Of a stretch of 64,000 nt of DNA, positions 41,787 through 56,267 are shown piece after piece. A model generated the notes under the pieces. The model did not search any database and had not been told where the DNA came from. It worked only from the letters and a program-made list of their open reading frames with translations. How positions within the stretch are numbered: the first letter of the stretch is position 1; each line of letters opens with the position of its first letter. The position numbers were made by a program, and so were the translations under genes. Origin of the DNA: Atopsyche davidsoni (taxonomy: Eukaryota > Arthropoda > Insecta > Trichoptera > Hydrobiosidae); NCBI GenBank assembly GCA_022113835.1, contig JAILWY010000023.1, forward strand, positions 11,592,001-11,656,000. Reading direction: 5' to 3'.

Positions 41787-44150
41787 CGGCCGGGCCCGCG
41801 GGGCTCTCGCCCGCCAGGGATTCCCTTTCCCGGCCGCTACCACGCATTTCCACGATTACCGCACAATCCAAACACAAAGGTGGAAAATACCCCACGAGGA
41901 TTCATTGAGTGCTGTTGTTTTGATAGTACTCAGAAATAAACACAAAGAAACCGCACAGAAAATATCCACTGTGACTTGCGTGTGCATGACACCATCCAAT
42001 TTAAATTTCAAGACAATTCTGAAATCTCTGTCCACATTTCATATTTATTAATTTCATTCTTAAAAATTAGTTTAGTTCGTCCATTGTATACATTTTTGTG
42101 TATAATACAAAATACTGCAACCAGTCGGTAGTTATACAGGTATGTTGAAGGTACTTCAGAACTTATTGCACGCGAAATTATTTGAAAAGCAAGGTTGTTG
42201 CAGTTAAAATAATAATCACTTTGATCTGGGCAATCAATGGAGTATGCTTATAGATCCACTGTGATTTCGATACAAATGAAAATTATATCAATATTAACCA
42301 TGTCCATTATTATATTCACCTGAAATATTTGCTACTACTTCAAATACAAAATGCAAAAATACTGTGTAGCAAAGTAACGCATTAACTTACGCATATTTAA
42401 TTTAAATTTTTTTATATTATTCGCCCTATTGGAAATCAGAGTTAACCATGAAATTTAGGGAACTATAAAAATAACATAATTATATTTATATAAAAACTAC
42501 GTGTGCTCTCAGGTGTGAGTATATATCGATTGTTTTCTTACAGTGATTTTCAATTTATCTCATTATTCAATAAGTTTTTTGTCATTTCTTTAAACCTTTA
42601 TTGACCTGTCCCTTAGTAGAATATTCTTATTTAATTTTGAGATATTGCAGTTATCAATAAACTACTATAATACAAATGTAATGTCATCCTTATAATTTTA
42701 ATGGGGAGACTGGGGGACAATTCGTTTGATATTTTAAGGGATTTTCTTACTTCATAGCTTTCTATGCTCTCAACACTTTTTTAATTATTTATATTTGATA
42801 TAAGACAGGTTGAGTTTTAGTGAGAAATTTCTTAATAATAATTTATTTATTATTTATGTTTAGAGGAGTTAAATATTTTTTTAAATATCATAGTCGTTGT
42901 AATTTTAATGGTGTATTTTTTTTTTTTTATATTATAGTAACAAGGCTGGTACTTATAAATGTTACACGGGTTCCTTTTTGGTTTGATTGTGCCTTGTATC
43001 GCTTTGCAGTTAGATATTAATTAAATTGACAATTGTTTTAAAAGAATATTGAAAATATCTAAAAGGTCACTTTTTAAGTGAGAAGACCTCAATATAAAGT
43101 TTTTGTTACTCGGGGCAAATATGAGGCGGTACTGACTATTCAGACCGTATCCAAAGCTTCAGGGTTATTCTTATATCTCATTATGAGTGGATAGCTTTAT
43201 GCAATTACTACTCTGTGAATCATTTACACGATTCAATAACCACCAATAAAACTGTAAATCAATAACAGAACGGAAAAAATAATTAAGGTAAAATCAAAAT
43301 GTACTTTATCATCAGTAAAACTATAGCTGCAAGTAACTAACGGAAAAGATGTAATCAATCAGGATGTTGCGTAATAAATAGTGCAACGGTAACCATTTAA
43401 TAAATGAATTGATGTATATGCATAAGCATGTATTATTTACAATTTGAAAAAATATAAAAACGTGCTGAAAACCTATCTATTACTATAAAATATATTATTT
43501 AACATAATATTTATCTAAATAAATAACAGATTGAATTCCGGAGTCAATGATTAAAATTATTGGTTTATCAGGTGTTAATAAACTCTCGTGATCTTAAACG
43601 GCACAAAGAAGCTGCTACTGCTGCTGATTTTATTTTAAAATTATTATTGTTAGAGATACTTCAACCTATACAAAATCGAAAACTATGCCGATACCATAAT
43701 GAAAATTTTCAAGGATTATGAAATAGTATACCTTCACCTGTAAAATAAAAATATGTTGGTTAGTTTTCCTGTAATAAATGTTGAGTATTTTTTAATACTG
43801 AAGTGAATGTTTTTCTAAGGTTTTCTTTATAAGGTAAAATCGTTTAAAGCCTGTGAACTCTTAATTGCATTTGACATAAAAGATATGTCAAGATAAATTT
43901 ATAATCAAGATTCAATGCAACTACTTTTTAAATCAGACTATTTTTCTGAAAATTCTCATGTATGAAAATTCAATGTTATTCAAACTTAACTGTTTGATAT
44001 TTTAAGTAATCTTAATATTACTTGAAACACCACAAAAATGGATTAAATTATAAAATAATATATGTAACAAGTAAAAAATACACACAGGTGTACAAAATAT
44101 TTAACTTAAATTATTAAATATTATTTACTGAAAGTACGCGGTGGAATTCC

Positions 44151-44275
44151 GTTATGATGTATTTTTATTTAATAATAATAAATATTTTAAGTGATTTTTC
44201 ACATATTTATTTTGAAAATGCCAACATAGAAAGTTGGCGAAACTAGTCGCACAAAACAAAATAAATATAAATAAA
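44151..44275. mobile_element. Diverged relative of the 26 kb foldback element
   Basis: Shares GTGGAATTCC at its left end and a GTGATTTT(T/C)CACA block with the copy at 26057-26250. A segment at about 44212-44275 (GAAAATGCCAACA through CGAAACTAGTCGC) matches the other copy in reverse complement. It has no obvious long internal hairpin itself, which suggests one arm was lost or differs. Ends are uncertain. Confidence 0.55.
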
Positions 44276-47200
44276 AAAATAACTAATCTTAATTAAAGTT
44301 ATGAATGACCATGGTCAACGGTGATTATTATTTATGTGATTTAAATATGTCTAAGAGAATGTTTTAAGCATTTAACAATCTGCTTCTGAAATTACTTTAA
44401 CCTCCAAATAATGTGTCAACAATTATTATTTTTATGAAAAACGTAGTTACATTTTTACCTATATATATAACACAATTTAATTGATTTACTTAAAATAAAC
44501 AAGTAAATGAGGAAAAATAAATGTATACGTAAGTTTAGTTTATGCATAAATTATCGTTTTTACATATATTTTAGGTTCAATACTATGAATATTCTGCTCT
44601 TTCCGGGAATGTTAATTTTTCCAGAAAAAAAACATGCTTAATGCCTTGTACGCGCAAATTATACCTACACAGTATAAATAAGACTTCATACATCTACGAA
44701 TCAACAATAAAATATCACACCTTCCGAGCATGCAATGCACAAGTTATAGTGCTCTCAACGTAAACAGAACTAACCTTCTTAAAACATGGTTTATCCCATG
44801 GGAATGTTCTACTTGTTAAAAAACCTCATGACTAATTAAATGTTCGTAACTTTATTAATATCATTTTCGATACAAAACATGCATTTTATTTCCATTGGGT
44901 TTTTTTTTCAATATAATTATGCTACATATGAAAACTAAATAATCAAAATTCAAGATCTCGCCTGTAATTATGCAGATGCATTTATTACATATTGGCGATT
45001 GAATACAAATTGATAAGACTAAGCAACCGATTATCGAAGCGACCTCCATTTTCATCGACTGTAAAAACAATTTTTAATACATTTAGAAAAAAATATTTGT
45101 CAAGTTTTTTCATAGAAAAGTTCTCCCCTTTCTACACCGAGCTCGGGTCTATAGTTTATTAGTCACACTGTGTTATAAATTGAAATCGATTTCACTACAT
45201 GCGATCCTTGAAACAAGTATTTTTTCACAGTCCTTGAAAAAAGAGAGCTGCCACAGTATTAAATTAAAAACGTGATTTTCTGTTTTTTTTTTTCTCAATA
45301 CAAGAAAAGGATATGTGCACAATTACAAAATACACTTATTGCTTTTTCCGTTCTTTCGTGCAAATAAAGTATATCTACAATTAACGGAAGTTTCCGCATA
45401 AGATTTTTTCCTTAAGTGGAATAAACTATGATCGCTTTATCATGAATCAGTATAAATATATAATACATATAGATTTTTTTTTTTAAATGCTGTAAATCAA
45501 GTATCGTACATAAGTATTTTATAGTAATATCTCATTTATGTTGTCGTGAAATTCGTGTGTTTTCGCACTCATCAAACAAGTAAACGAAATCGAATTTTTT
45601 TAAGAGCCATAACAAGTATGACCTCCGTCGTATTTTCTATTTACCTTTCTATTTGTATGCAGGTAAAGTATCAAAATAAAAACAACGGAATTATTCTTAT
45701 CAACCTCGGCAAAATCTCCCGCAAGCAAGGCGGCCGGCTGACCTCTTGGCGCTTCCGGGGTGGTCGACTCGGACGTGAGCGAAGGAAATAGGAAATATGA
45801 CGAAAGTCAATGATCTTTGCACAGAAAATCAACCGCAGACCCGAGCGACCCGCAAGGCTGTAGACCCGTGAATTAATTAGATGACCAGTTTTTTTATTTA
45901 ATGAATTTCAAGAATTTTTAGCAGGCACGAAAGTCAGCTGTTTACTTGTGTGTACACGTGTTGGCTGTGCTAGGACTGGACGCGATTTTCCGCTGAACGG
46001 TTTTATACACTATTTAAATTGAAAAACGTAAGCAATTGCAATTTTAATGAAGTTTTTGATAACGTTTATAAATAATAAAATATATGTTAAACCTTTTTGG
46101 ATTTATCTGATGATACAATGGTTTTAAAATTATGTACCGAGTCAAATTGGCATAGTTAGAAAATAATTATACCTAAAAATGCTTGGTTTTATTAAAACGT
46201 AATATTTTAAAAATATATCCGACAAATTGCATTAAAATGTTTGTACAATTAAATGTAAGGTAAAATTAAAAATAAAATAAAACAAAAAGTGAATATTGCA
46301 AAATTTTATATTTTATAATGCTTTATATAAGCAATGATATTTCATCCTTCTAATATAACATATTCTCTTTTTATTTAATCCCCTAAGATTTTTAATATAT
46401 ATTAATAAATATATGATTAATTTGGTATATATTATAATTTATAACAATATATAATATGGTCTACATACATATAGGTATAGTTGCCAGAAGCAAATATTTA
46501 CTTATATAAAAATGGAAGATTTGTGTATATGAATTACAGTTTCAACATTTTGCATATTTTAATTAGAGAAGGCAATGTTTATTTGGACAAACCTCTTCTA
46601 TAGAAATAATTTAAGCACGAAGATAAACAAAAAAAAATAAACAACAAAACATATTATATCGATTTTGATCATGTTAATGATCACTGAGTTGATAACTGGA
46701 GAGCTACATATTTCGAAAATTTATCTGAAAATACCAGATTTTAATATGAAATTATAAAAGGGACTAGAATACAAATTATTTTCAGTTGAGAGTAATAAAC
46801 AGAAAATAAACACATAACAGAAAAACAGATTACCTTACATATTCAACAATAGGATAAAATAAATAATATGATTGTAATATAAATATGACAAATAAACAAA
46901 CACGCTTAACAAAATTATTAAGTTTTCTCAAAACATCGATTACATGAGATTTTTTTCAAAAATCCCATCTATATACTAATATTCCTGCAAAGGTTTCAAT
47001 CAAAGATTGCTGCCGTTTATTGATTAGTATTTTCCTTAAAATAAGGTTTATACAATCTCCTTATGGCTCAATTTTTATAATATGCATAAAATACATTAGC
47101 TGGTGCTAATCTATAGATCTTACTATCACTGAAAAAAAAACTTCTTACTAATAGACCTTATGTGTGGCTTAGGTAAAATGGACTTGCTTGAATTGTATGG

Positions 47201-47837
47201 GAACATAGGCCAGATCATGTTAATCAAGCAATTTGAAATAAACTAAGGTTTATAAGGTATAGATATAAATTATTTAAATGACAATACTGTCATCGATTAA
47301 CCTCCAAAAAAATATTACATTTTCAAAATGTCAATTAGTAGTTATAAAAGATTTTTAAAGCATATTTAAAATAAAAGTTCAGTAATATCGGAAAAAAATA
47401 TTATATTCATGTCCACGTATCTAACATGTTTAAGTCTGTTCTGAAAGAACTTATCCCCTTAAAGAGAATAATATTTTATCTTGAATATCAAAAGTACACA
47501 CTTATATGCTTTATTATTACAATTACATGTAATACTATTTACTAGTAAATATATACATATAAAATAGTAGTACAAAAATATATATATTTATTATTGATAT
47601 TTAATATTATGTTATGGTCTATTTTTACTACTTTCAAATCTTAGTAACAAAAAACCACTACCCTTTATAAGCATTGATATAAAATGCAAGCAAATATAAC
47701 TGAAGTGTATAACTACATTTTAAAAAAGTAAATTCGTATAAAATTAAGCAGAACATAAATTGTGCCTATAGAGAAATTGCTTTGGTCATGTTTCGGATAT
47801 ACAACCCAGGATATTGAATGACAATATAAAAGCAGTT

Positions 47838-47843
47838 TTTATT
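47838..47843 (-). terminator. Candidate BRI3-like poly(A) signal
   Basis: AATAAA on the minus strand 87 bases after the stop codon of the BRI3-like gene. Confidence 0.6.
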
Positions 47844-47929
47844 AAAAAAATATGCAAAAAAATATTTCTGAGTAATGGGACAGTGTATTTTAAAATGAGG
47901 GTTAAAATCTGTTCTGTGTTTAAATGTAG

Positions 47930-48456
47930 TTAAGAAAAGTAAGCTTGACAGTTGGAGCAGCGCTTGTTCTTTAATGCCAAACAGCACAAAATACCCAATG
48001 GAAAGAAGAGAATGGCACACATCAGTCCAAGACATGTGAAGTCATCTTCCAAAATTCCAACTCGACATGCTGGACACCCTCCTACGGTGACTATAGCTGG
48101 AGTAACAAAGACATTATTAGTAGAACCGTAGACCGAAATAAAGCCAGCAGGTGGTGGCGTATAGTTTTGCTGTTGGTAGCCGGGAGGTGTTTGGTAGTAA
48201 GGCGGGGGAGGCGGTGGAGCTGAGCCCGCTGTTGGGAAATGAACTCCTGGAACATAATCATTAAAATTTCATCAATCAAAAAATATATGCATATAAATAA
48301 ATTTTAATCATCATATTGCACAACTGAGAATCTATACAAATGTCATTGTTATTGCAATTTGATAAGAAATTAAATTGGCATGTATTTATGTTTACCCGGA
48401 ATGCTAGTACTTTCAGTATATGGCGGCGGGCCATCTTGCTGATGCTTATTACTCAT
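47930..48456 (-). CDS. BRI3: Brain protein I3 (BRI3)-like membrane protein
   Basis: Small endolysosomal/membrane-associated protein family of unclear molecular role. Two exons, 48456-48396 and 48246-47930, give 125 residues, which is the usual family length. The N-terminal half is Pro/Tyr/Gln-rich with a PPPYTE motif (possible WW or ESCRT ligand) and a PPPPPPYY tract. The C-terminal half is the conserved family core: GGCPACRVGILEDDFTCLG, a hydrophobic segment (about LMCAILFFPLGILCCLAL) and a closing CSNC pair. The paired cysteines on each side of the hydrophobic stretch recall the zinc-binding arrangement of LITAF proteins, a possible alternative label. The detailed match favours BRI3. The start is the first ATG of the exon. 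The gene is divergent from Sec71, with 1.1 kb between start codons. Confidence 0.9.
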
Positions 48457-49579
48457 TTTTAATAATTTTCTTATGTATAAAAATAGTAAATAAAATTTTC
48501 CGAAGCTTTAATACTTATTTAGTGTTATCACAAGGCAAGACGTCAAAGCTATTTTGTGAATCAGCTGGATAACATAACACAACTATTGCCAGTATTTATT
48601 TTAAATCACTAAAAAAGAAAATAACCATTATAAAACAAATAACAACAATAAACGTAAAACTATTCTTTAAATTAAAGCATTCTTCAACGATAAATAAAAT
48701 TTAAAAAAAATCAGAGTGATTTTGTTATAATTGTAAATTTTTTCCCGTTTTTCTTCGGCGATTATTTTTTTTTTCGTTGTGATGTAACTACGGTAGTAAC
48801 TTTAAAAACAAAAGATTAAAAATTAAAAAATATATGTATTTCTTACGGAAATAATTTTTTATATGTAAAACAATATATTTGTCAAAAATAATGCATGCTT
48901 ATGACTCCAATTTGTTGGTACGAAAAATAATATATAATGCAATAATTGGTAAATTAAATACGTGTATGATTTTTGTAATATCAAGTCAAACCCACGAAAA
49001 GATTATTAGTCTTGATTTTTTTTATCTACATAGATAAAAGCAGTGTGTTTGAGACACGTCATACGATTATACATTATTATTATCGTTGGTACTCCTACTC
49101 GAGTCCTCGAGTATCTTCAAATGCGAGTGACCAAGTAGCCTATAAAAGAATGCTGGTAGTTATCCTTATTGTAATTCATACATTGTACTAGATTACTTGA
49201 TGAGTCCTTAAATATATATTTTTTACAACATTCAAGAGGTTAATTAATAGTATTTAAATGATAATTAATTTATGTCAATTTGACATATTATTTTTATGTT
49301 GGTGAAAGTGTCGGTTGAAGTGTGGCATAAACTTGATGAGGTGTGGGGTACAAGATTTTATTAATTTTTCCTCTGTAAATGGTTCATTCATATATCGAGT
49401 GATAATGTAATTAAACTGTTCAATTTCACATGGAAATTTATATCTCGTGTTATGGTACCGTGTGTGGTTTTCATAGAATTTATTTTCTTTTCAAGCGTCA
49501 TGAGTGACAGATCACTGCTGACATACCATCCCTTATTTACCTAACAGGAATGTATATTCCAATACATTAATATATTAAA
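48457..49579. other. Shared upstream region of BRI3-like and Sec71
   Basis: AT-rich DNA between two divergent start codons. It should contain both promoters and 5' UTRs, but no TATA box or other motif stands out enough to call. Confidence 0.6.
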
Positions 49580-52500
49580 ATGCAAACCAACCTAAAGACG
49601 AAAGAAATGTTTATTGTGCGGGCGTTGGAAAAAATACTAGGCGACAAGGATATAAAAAGATCTCATCATTCACAACTGAAGAAGGCTTGTGAGGTGGCAT
49701 TGGGTAATGTACACACCTATTGAAAATAGTGAATTAATATTTGCATTGTATACTATTTATTACACCAGGAACATTAATTGTTAGTTACACAATAATTTTG
49801 CAATTGTATTTTATTGTGATTTTTATTCTTTAATATAAACAAATTCTCGGGTGAGGTGTATTTCATTCTGTTTTAAAACATTTGCTTTTTATTTTTTAAA
49901 TCTTCTAATTTATTTTCCAATGTTCATGAACAATAAATTGTCATTTATTGTTCACGCTTTTCCATTTAGTATTGGGTCAACATTAATTTAAATCAAGGTA
50001 AATCTACTAAACTAATTAAACCTAGTAAGACTGTCTGAGGTCAATCTCATATTTAAATAAATGAAAAAAACCAGTTTTGTTTATGTCAATACTCAATTTA
50101 TTTTTTTATTTATTTAACAGTATACATATTCAAATTATATAAAGATGTGTATTGGTTTTTTTAACATTTCCAGTTGTTACGTTAACAAATCGATTAGAAA
50201 TTTCAAATGAAATTTTATACCTTCAATAAACTAATTCAAATATCTACACATACCTAAACCCTAATTATAAGAACTTAAAGATATGTGAACCGATAGAAGT
50301 CGTTTTGATTCAAAAAAGTATTTTTTAGCAGATCAGTACTCAACGTGTTATCGTATAGTAGCTATACTATTTTCTACATGAAATTTTAATTCCATAGAAC
50401 TGAAAGAGACTTTGTACTTTGGAAGTGCTGCTTAAATTAGTTTCAGAAAGTATAAATATTACATTGACATCTATCATTTAACTGTTCAATGTTTAATAAA
50501 AAGTGACCTATGAACTTTGAATAGTGTGAAAAGAATACTTCAATTTTTTTGTATTGCAATGGCATTTAATAAGATTTATAAATCTAAATTTATATTGAAA
50601 TATAAACTCACAATTATGTTTGTTGATAAAGCTATCATTAATTTAGGTATTATTTATTTCAGAGGATATCAAGAATGAGCTTAAAGATGGTGGTCAACCG
50701 GAAGAAGGAGAAGTACAGCCTTCTGGAACTTTACCGCTGCCAAAAAATGACGAAGCTAATATTATTACAGCTGAAAAGTATTTTTTACCATTTGAATTGG
50801 CGTGCCAAAGTAAAGCCTCCAGAATTGTTGTGACTGCTCTCGATTGCTTGCAGAAACTTATTGCATATGGACATCTAACCGGAAATATTCCAGATTCAAC
50901 AACACCCGGAAAACTGTTGATTGACAGAATTGTTGAATCCATCTGTGGATGCTTTTCTGGTCCACAGACAGATGAAGGTGTTCAATTACAGATTATTAAA
51001 GCCTTGCTGACTGTAGTTACAAGTCAACATGTAGAGGTTCATGAGGGCACTGTGCTACTGGCAGTGAGAACTTGCTACAACATTTATCTTGCTAGTCGAA
51101 ACTTGATCAATCAAACAACAGCTAGAGCGACATTAACTCAGATGTTAAATGTCATATTTACTAAAATGGAAAATCAGGCTATAGAAGCTGAAGTACAGGC
51201 TGCTTGTGAAAATAAGGTCAAATTTGCTGATGAAAAAAGTACTGATGATGTAAAAATCAATCAAATAGAAAATGAAGTACAGACACAACAAGCAAACATT
51301 CCTATTCCTGAACGAAAAAGTTCTGCAGATAGTATTGTAAAAGATATAATAGAGTCTATAGTTGAAAACTCTCTTAATCATGTCCTCGGAGATGTAATGA
51401 CAGAAAATATGGAAATTCAGTTAGAATCTAATGATAACATGAGTATTGTAAGTGGAGACCAACCTTCTATTGAGCCAAGTATTCCAAGAATGCCGTCCCA
51501 AGAGAGTGTAGAAACACATAGTGAGAACGATAATTCAGTTACTGCTAAATTCACTCATGTTCTTCAAAAAGATGCTTTCCTCGTGTTCAGAGCTCTGTGC
51601 AAACTTTCCATGAAACCATTGCCTGATGGCACACCAGATCCTAAATCTCATGAACTGCGATCTAAGATACTGTCCTTACATTTATTGTTATCAATATTAC
51701 AAAATGCAGGACCTGTCTTCAGAGGGAACGATATGTTTATTACTGCTATAAAGCAATATTTGTGTGTTGCTCTCTCAAAAAATGGAGTAAGTTCTGTACC
51801 TGAAGTGTTTGAACTTTCGTTGGCAATCTTTTTAGCATTGTTGTCAAATTTCAAAATGCATTTGAAGATGCAGATAGAAGTTTTTTTTAAAGAAATATTT
51901 ATGAATATATTAGAAACATCTAGTTCTACATTTGAACATAAGTGGATGGTAATTCAGGCATTAACCAGAATCTGTGGTGATGCTCAGAGTGTTGTGGATA
52001 TATATGTAAATTATGATTGTGACTTATCAGCTGCTAACTTGTTTCAACGACTAGTTAATGATTTATCAAAAATTGCTCAAGGCAGACAAGCACTAGAGCT
52101 GGGCGCTACACCAAACCAAGAAAAGTCCATGCGGATTAGGGGTCTAGAATGCTTAGTTTCTATATTAAAATGTATGGTTGAGTGGAGCAAAGATCTCTAT
52201 GTAAATCCTAACTCTCAAACAACACTGGGAGAACGTATTCCCAGGGAAGAAACTGACCACCAAAGTATTAAATCACATGGAGGATCAAGCTTGAGTTTGC
52301 ATTCCACTGGTTCTAGTGTTGCTGGTAATCGCGAAACTTTGGACTCCCCGGAGCAGTTTGAAGTACTAAAGCAGCAAAAAGAAGTCTGGGAGGCGGGTAT
52401 TGATATGTTCAATCGCAAGCCTAGGAAAGGCGTAGCTTTTTTGCAAGAACAGAGTTTATTAGGAACAACTGTGAAAGAGATAGCCGATTGGTTACATACA

Positions 52501-55500
52501 GATGAACGCCTTGATAAATCATTTATAGGAGAGTTCCTAGGAGAAAATGATGACCATAGCAAAGAGGTTATGTATGCTTATGTAGATGCCATGAATTTTA
52601 CAGACTTGGATATTGTTGCAGCTTTGAGATATTTTCTCGAGGGTTTCAGATTGCCCGGTGAAGCACAGAAAATAGACAGATTGATGGAAAAGTTTGCAGC
52701 AAGATATTGTGAATGCAACCCAAACAATGTACTTTTTACCAGTGCTGATACTGTTTATGTTTTGGCATTTTCTGTGATTATGCTGACAACTGACTTGCAC
52801 TCACCACAAGTGAAAAATAAAATGACAAAAGAACAATACATTAAGCTGAACAGTGGAATTAGTGACAATAATGATCTTCCTAGAGAATATCTTTCACAAA
52901 TTTATGATGAAATAGCTGGACATGAAATAAAAATGAAAACTACAACTAATAAACCTGGGAAACAAATGATAGCAAACGAAAAAAAGAGAAAGTTTATTTG
53001 GAATATGGAAATGGAAGTTATATCTTCAGCTGCAAAGAATCTAATGGAATCAGTTTCTCATTTTCAAATGCCATTTACAACAGCGAAGCATCTTGAACAT
53101 GTGAGACCAATGTTTAAAATGGCATGGACACCTTTTCTTGCGGCATTTTCTGTTGGTTTGCAAGATTGTGATGATCCTGAAATTGCATCTCTTTGCCTTG
53201 ACGGCATTCGCTGTGCAGTACGTATAGCATGTATTTTTCACATGAGTCTTGAGCGAGATGCATATGTGCAGGCTTTAGCAAGGTTTACTCTTCTAACCGC
53301 TAACTCTCCAATAACAGAAATGAAAGCTAAGAATATTGATACTATCAAGACATTGATTACAGTAGCACATACCGATGGAAATTATTTGGGTAGCAGTTGG
53401 CTTGATATTGTGAAGTGCATATCCCAACTGGAATTGGCTCAGTTGATTGGTACAGGAGTCAGACCACAGTATTTATCTAGTTCCAACAATAAACCTCAAC
53501 CTGACCCGCTGAAACTGAATCTAATGTCTCTCGATCCCAGCGTTAAAGAGCACATCGGTGAAACAAGCTCTCAAAGCGTGGTAGTTGCAGTGGACCGAAT
53601 ATTCACTGGATCAACTCGCTTGGATGGAGATGCCATAGTAGACTTTGTACGAGCATTATGTCAAGTGTCCTTAGATGAACTGAGCCACCCTGTGAACCCT
53701 CGAATGTTTTCATTACAAAAGATTGTAGAGATTTCTTACTATAATATGGGGAGAATCCGTTTACAATGGTCACGTATATGGCAAGTTTTAGGTGATCATT
53801 TCAATGCTGTGGGATGTAATTCTAATGAAGATATTTCCTTCTTTGCTGTAGATTCTCTGCGACAACTTTCCATGAAATTCATTGAAAAAGGAGAGTTTGC
53901 AAATTTTAGATTTCAAAAAGATTTTTTGAGACCATTTGAACACATTATGAAGAAAAACGTTTCTCCCACTATAAGAGACATGGTTGTAAGATGTGTTGCT
54001 CAAATGGTAAATTCACAAGCCCACAATATTCGATCAGGTTGGAAAAATATATTCTCAGTCTTTCACTTAGCGGCTGGAGACCACGATGAGGCAATTGTAG
54101 ATTTAGCTTTTCAAACTACAGGAAAAATTATAACAGAGTTGTATGAAAAGCAATTCCCAGCCATGATAGATTCATTTCAAGATGCTGTCAAGTGTCTTTC
54201 AGAGTTTGCATGTAATGCCAAATTCCCTGATACTTCAATGGAAGCTATTCGTCTGGTGAGAACGTGCGCTTTAAGTGTCAGTATTTCACCACAATTGTTC
54301 TCGGAACATGCAGGCATGGAGGCGGAAGCTGGTGCACTTGAAGATGATCGTGTTTGGCTCAGAGGGTGGTTTCCACTTCTATTTTCACTGTCTTGTGTCG
54401 TTTCACGGTGCAAGCTTGATGTGCGTACCCGCGGACTCACCGTTCTGTTTGAAATTGTAAAAACACACGGAGATGCATACAAACCTCACTGGTGGAGAGA
54501 TCTTTTCAATGTATTATTTAGAATATTTGACAACATGAAGCTTCCAGAACACCAACTTGAGAAGAACGAATGGATGACCACAACCTGTAATCATGCATTA
54601 TATGCTATAGTGGATGTATTTACTCAATATTTTGATGTTTTGGGTTCTCTCTTATTGGAGCAGCTTTATGCACAGTTACATTGGTGTGTGCAACAAGACA
54701 ATGAGCAACTTGCTCGTTCTGGAACCAATTGTTTAGAAAATCTTGTCATATCTAACGGTTCAAAGTTTGATGAACAAACATGGGACAAAACTTGCCAGTG
54801 TATGTTAGATATTTTTAACAGTACAATACCTAGCACACTATTGACGTGGAAACCAGACAGTGGCCTGAAAAACAACATTCCTAACCATGTAGAGAATGGT
54901 GATGTACCGAATGTCAAACAAGGTATTCTTAAGAGGTCCAACTCCCAAGCGCCTGGTTACACCAATAATGAGGAAATCAAAAGTGGGAATTGGCTATTTA
55001 ACGGCCTTTTGATAAAGTGTGTTGTACAACTGGAATTGATTCAGACAATCGATAACATTGTATTCTTCCCAGCCACATCCCGTAAGGAAGATGCTGAAAC
55101 TTTGGCTTTAGCTGTAGCGGATATGGCAGGCGGTACAGGCAGCACAGCTGAATGTCAACGAGAGGAGCAGGGCATGTACAGACTACTGAGCTCACCACAC
55201 CTCTTCCAACTGACAGATTGTCTTTTGCAAAGTCATAGATTCGCGAAAGCTTTTAATTCAAACAACGATCAAAGAAATATTCTTTGGAAAGCGAATTTCA
55301 AAGGTTCTGTCAAGCCAAATCTGTTAAAGCAGGAAGCCCAATCTTTAGCCTGTGTTTTAAGAATTCTATTTAAAATGTATAGTGATGAATCGAGGAGATG
55401 CGATTGGCCAAGAATTGAGCAAAGACTTATAAGTGTAAGCAGGGAAGCCTTGGAATATTTTATTAGTCTTAGTAGTGAGGCTCATCGAGATTCTTGGACT

Positions 55501-55881
55501 TCTTTACTATTATTGGTTCTTATGAGGATACTGAAAATGCCAGATGACAGGGTATGCATTATTATATATATTTTATTGAATACTTAAGCTTCACATTCCT
55601 ATAATTTGGTTTCTTATTGTAACTTTTTGATGTTAATCTCAAAACAATGAGAGGTTTGAAAATAACCCGAGATATTTGTTAAACCTTGTTTCTGCAATAT
55701 TAAATATAATTTTTTTCTTTAATCTATATTCTATTTCTTCCAGTTTGCTGCGCATGTATCAAGTTACTATCAACTTTTATGTGAAATCACATGTTTTGAC
55801 TTGAAGCCAGAGCTGAGGTCCGTACTGCGCCGGGTGTTTATACGAATCGGTCCCGTATTCAAGATTATTCCATGCACGTAG
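49580..55881 (+). CDS. Sec71: Brefeldin A-inhibited Arf exchange factor (BIG/Sec71)
   Basis: Large Sec7-family GEF that loads GTP on Arf1 at the trans-Golgi and endosomes, recruiting clathrin adaptors. Exons are 49580-49703, 50663-55551 and 55744-55881, giving 1716 residues (usual size about 1650-1850). The N terminus ([15 protein letters not shown]) and the DCB region match BIG proteins. An acidic, variable linker covers about 215-300. The HUS box reads NYDCD near residue 491. The Sec7 domain covers about 612-800, with the catalytic glutamate Glu708 in [16 protein letters not shown]-like HDS regions fill the C-terminal half. Residues matching the brefeldin-sensitivity set are Phe744, Ser745, Asp752 and Met762, so the first differs from the usual Tyr. 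One 4.9 kb exon holds 95% of the protein. Coding sequence is AT-rich. Identity is certain; BIG1 versus BIG2 does not apply, as insects usually have one. Confidence 0.97.
49704..50662 (+). other. First Sec71 intron
   Basis: Bounded by TTGG|GTAATG and ATTTCAG|AGGATATC, splitting the codon for Glu42. AT-rich, nothing else seen. Confidence 0.85.
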
Positions 55882-56231
55882 ATTATTTTATTATAATGGC
55901 CTTCTTAATAGTGTTAAGGTTCTCAACACTTTTGTTCATATACATCCCATATTAATATTAGATTATCAACTAAATTTAAATCACATGTTTCTAGTAATTA
56001 AAAAATGCCTATGCTACTAAATGATAGTTATTTAAATATTTTGACAAATTTTGGTAAAGAACAATATTCTTGTTAGAATTTGTTATATAATGGAGTTTTG
56101 TGTTGTAAGATATTTATTAAAAAAAAACAAGTGATATGAAGTTGTAATTACGAGATTTAGATAATGTGCAATTAGATACATACTATATTGAAGATAAAAA
56201 ATTAGTTTGTAAAAACACCAATATGTAATTG

Positions 56232-56237
56232 AATAAA
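56232..56237 (+). terminator. Sec71 poly(A) signal
   Basis: AATAAA 351 bases after the Sec71 stop, the only good copy on this strand before the Arpc1 gene. Confidence 0.65.
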
Positions 56238-56267
56238 ACCTCAATTTATATTAAAGAATTCCAGCTT

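Larger units (their letters stand above)
41787..47929. other. Gene-poor intergenic DNA
   Basis: Six kilobases of AT-rich sequence between the black promoter and the end of the BRI3-like gene. No coding exon was recognised on either strand. It contains the relative of the foldback repeat near 44151-44275 and many short AT tracts. A GC-richer patch at about 45720-45860 has no recognisable content. The last 100 bases are the BRI3-like 3' UTR. Confidence 0.7.

Noticed and set aside
41544..41939. Several Ala/Gly/Arg/Pro-rich frames near the black promoter
   Set aside because: They are translations of the G-run minisatellite and its flanks.
53050..54941. Minus-strand open frames opposite Sec71
   Set aside because: Shadows of the conserved plus-strand coding exon.
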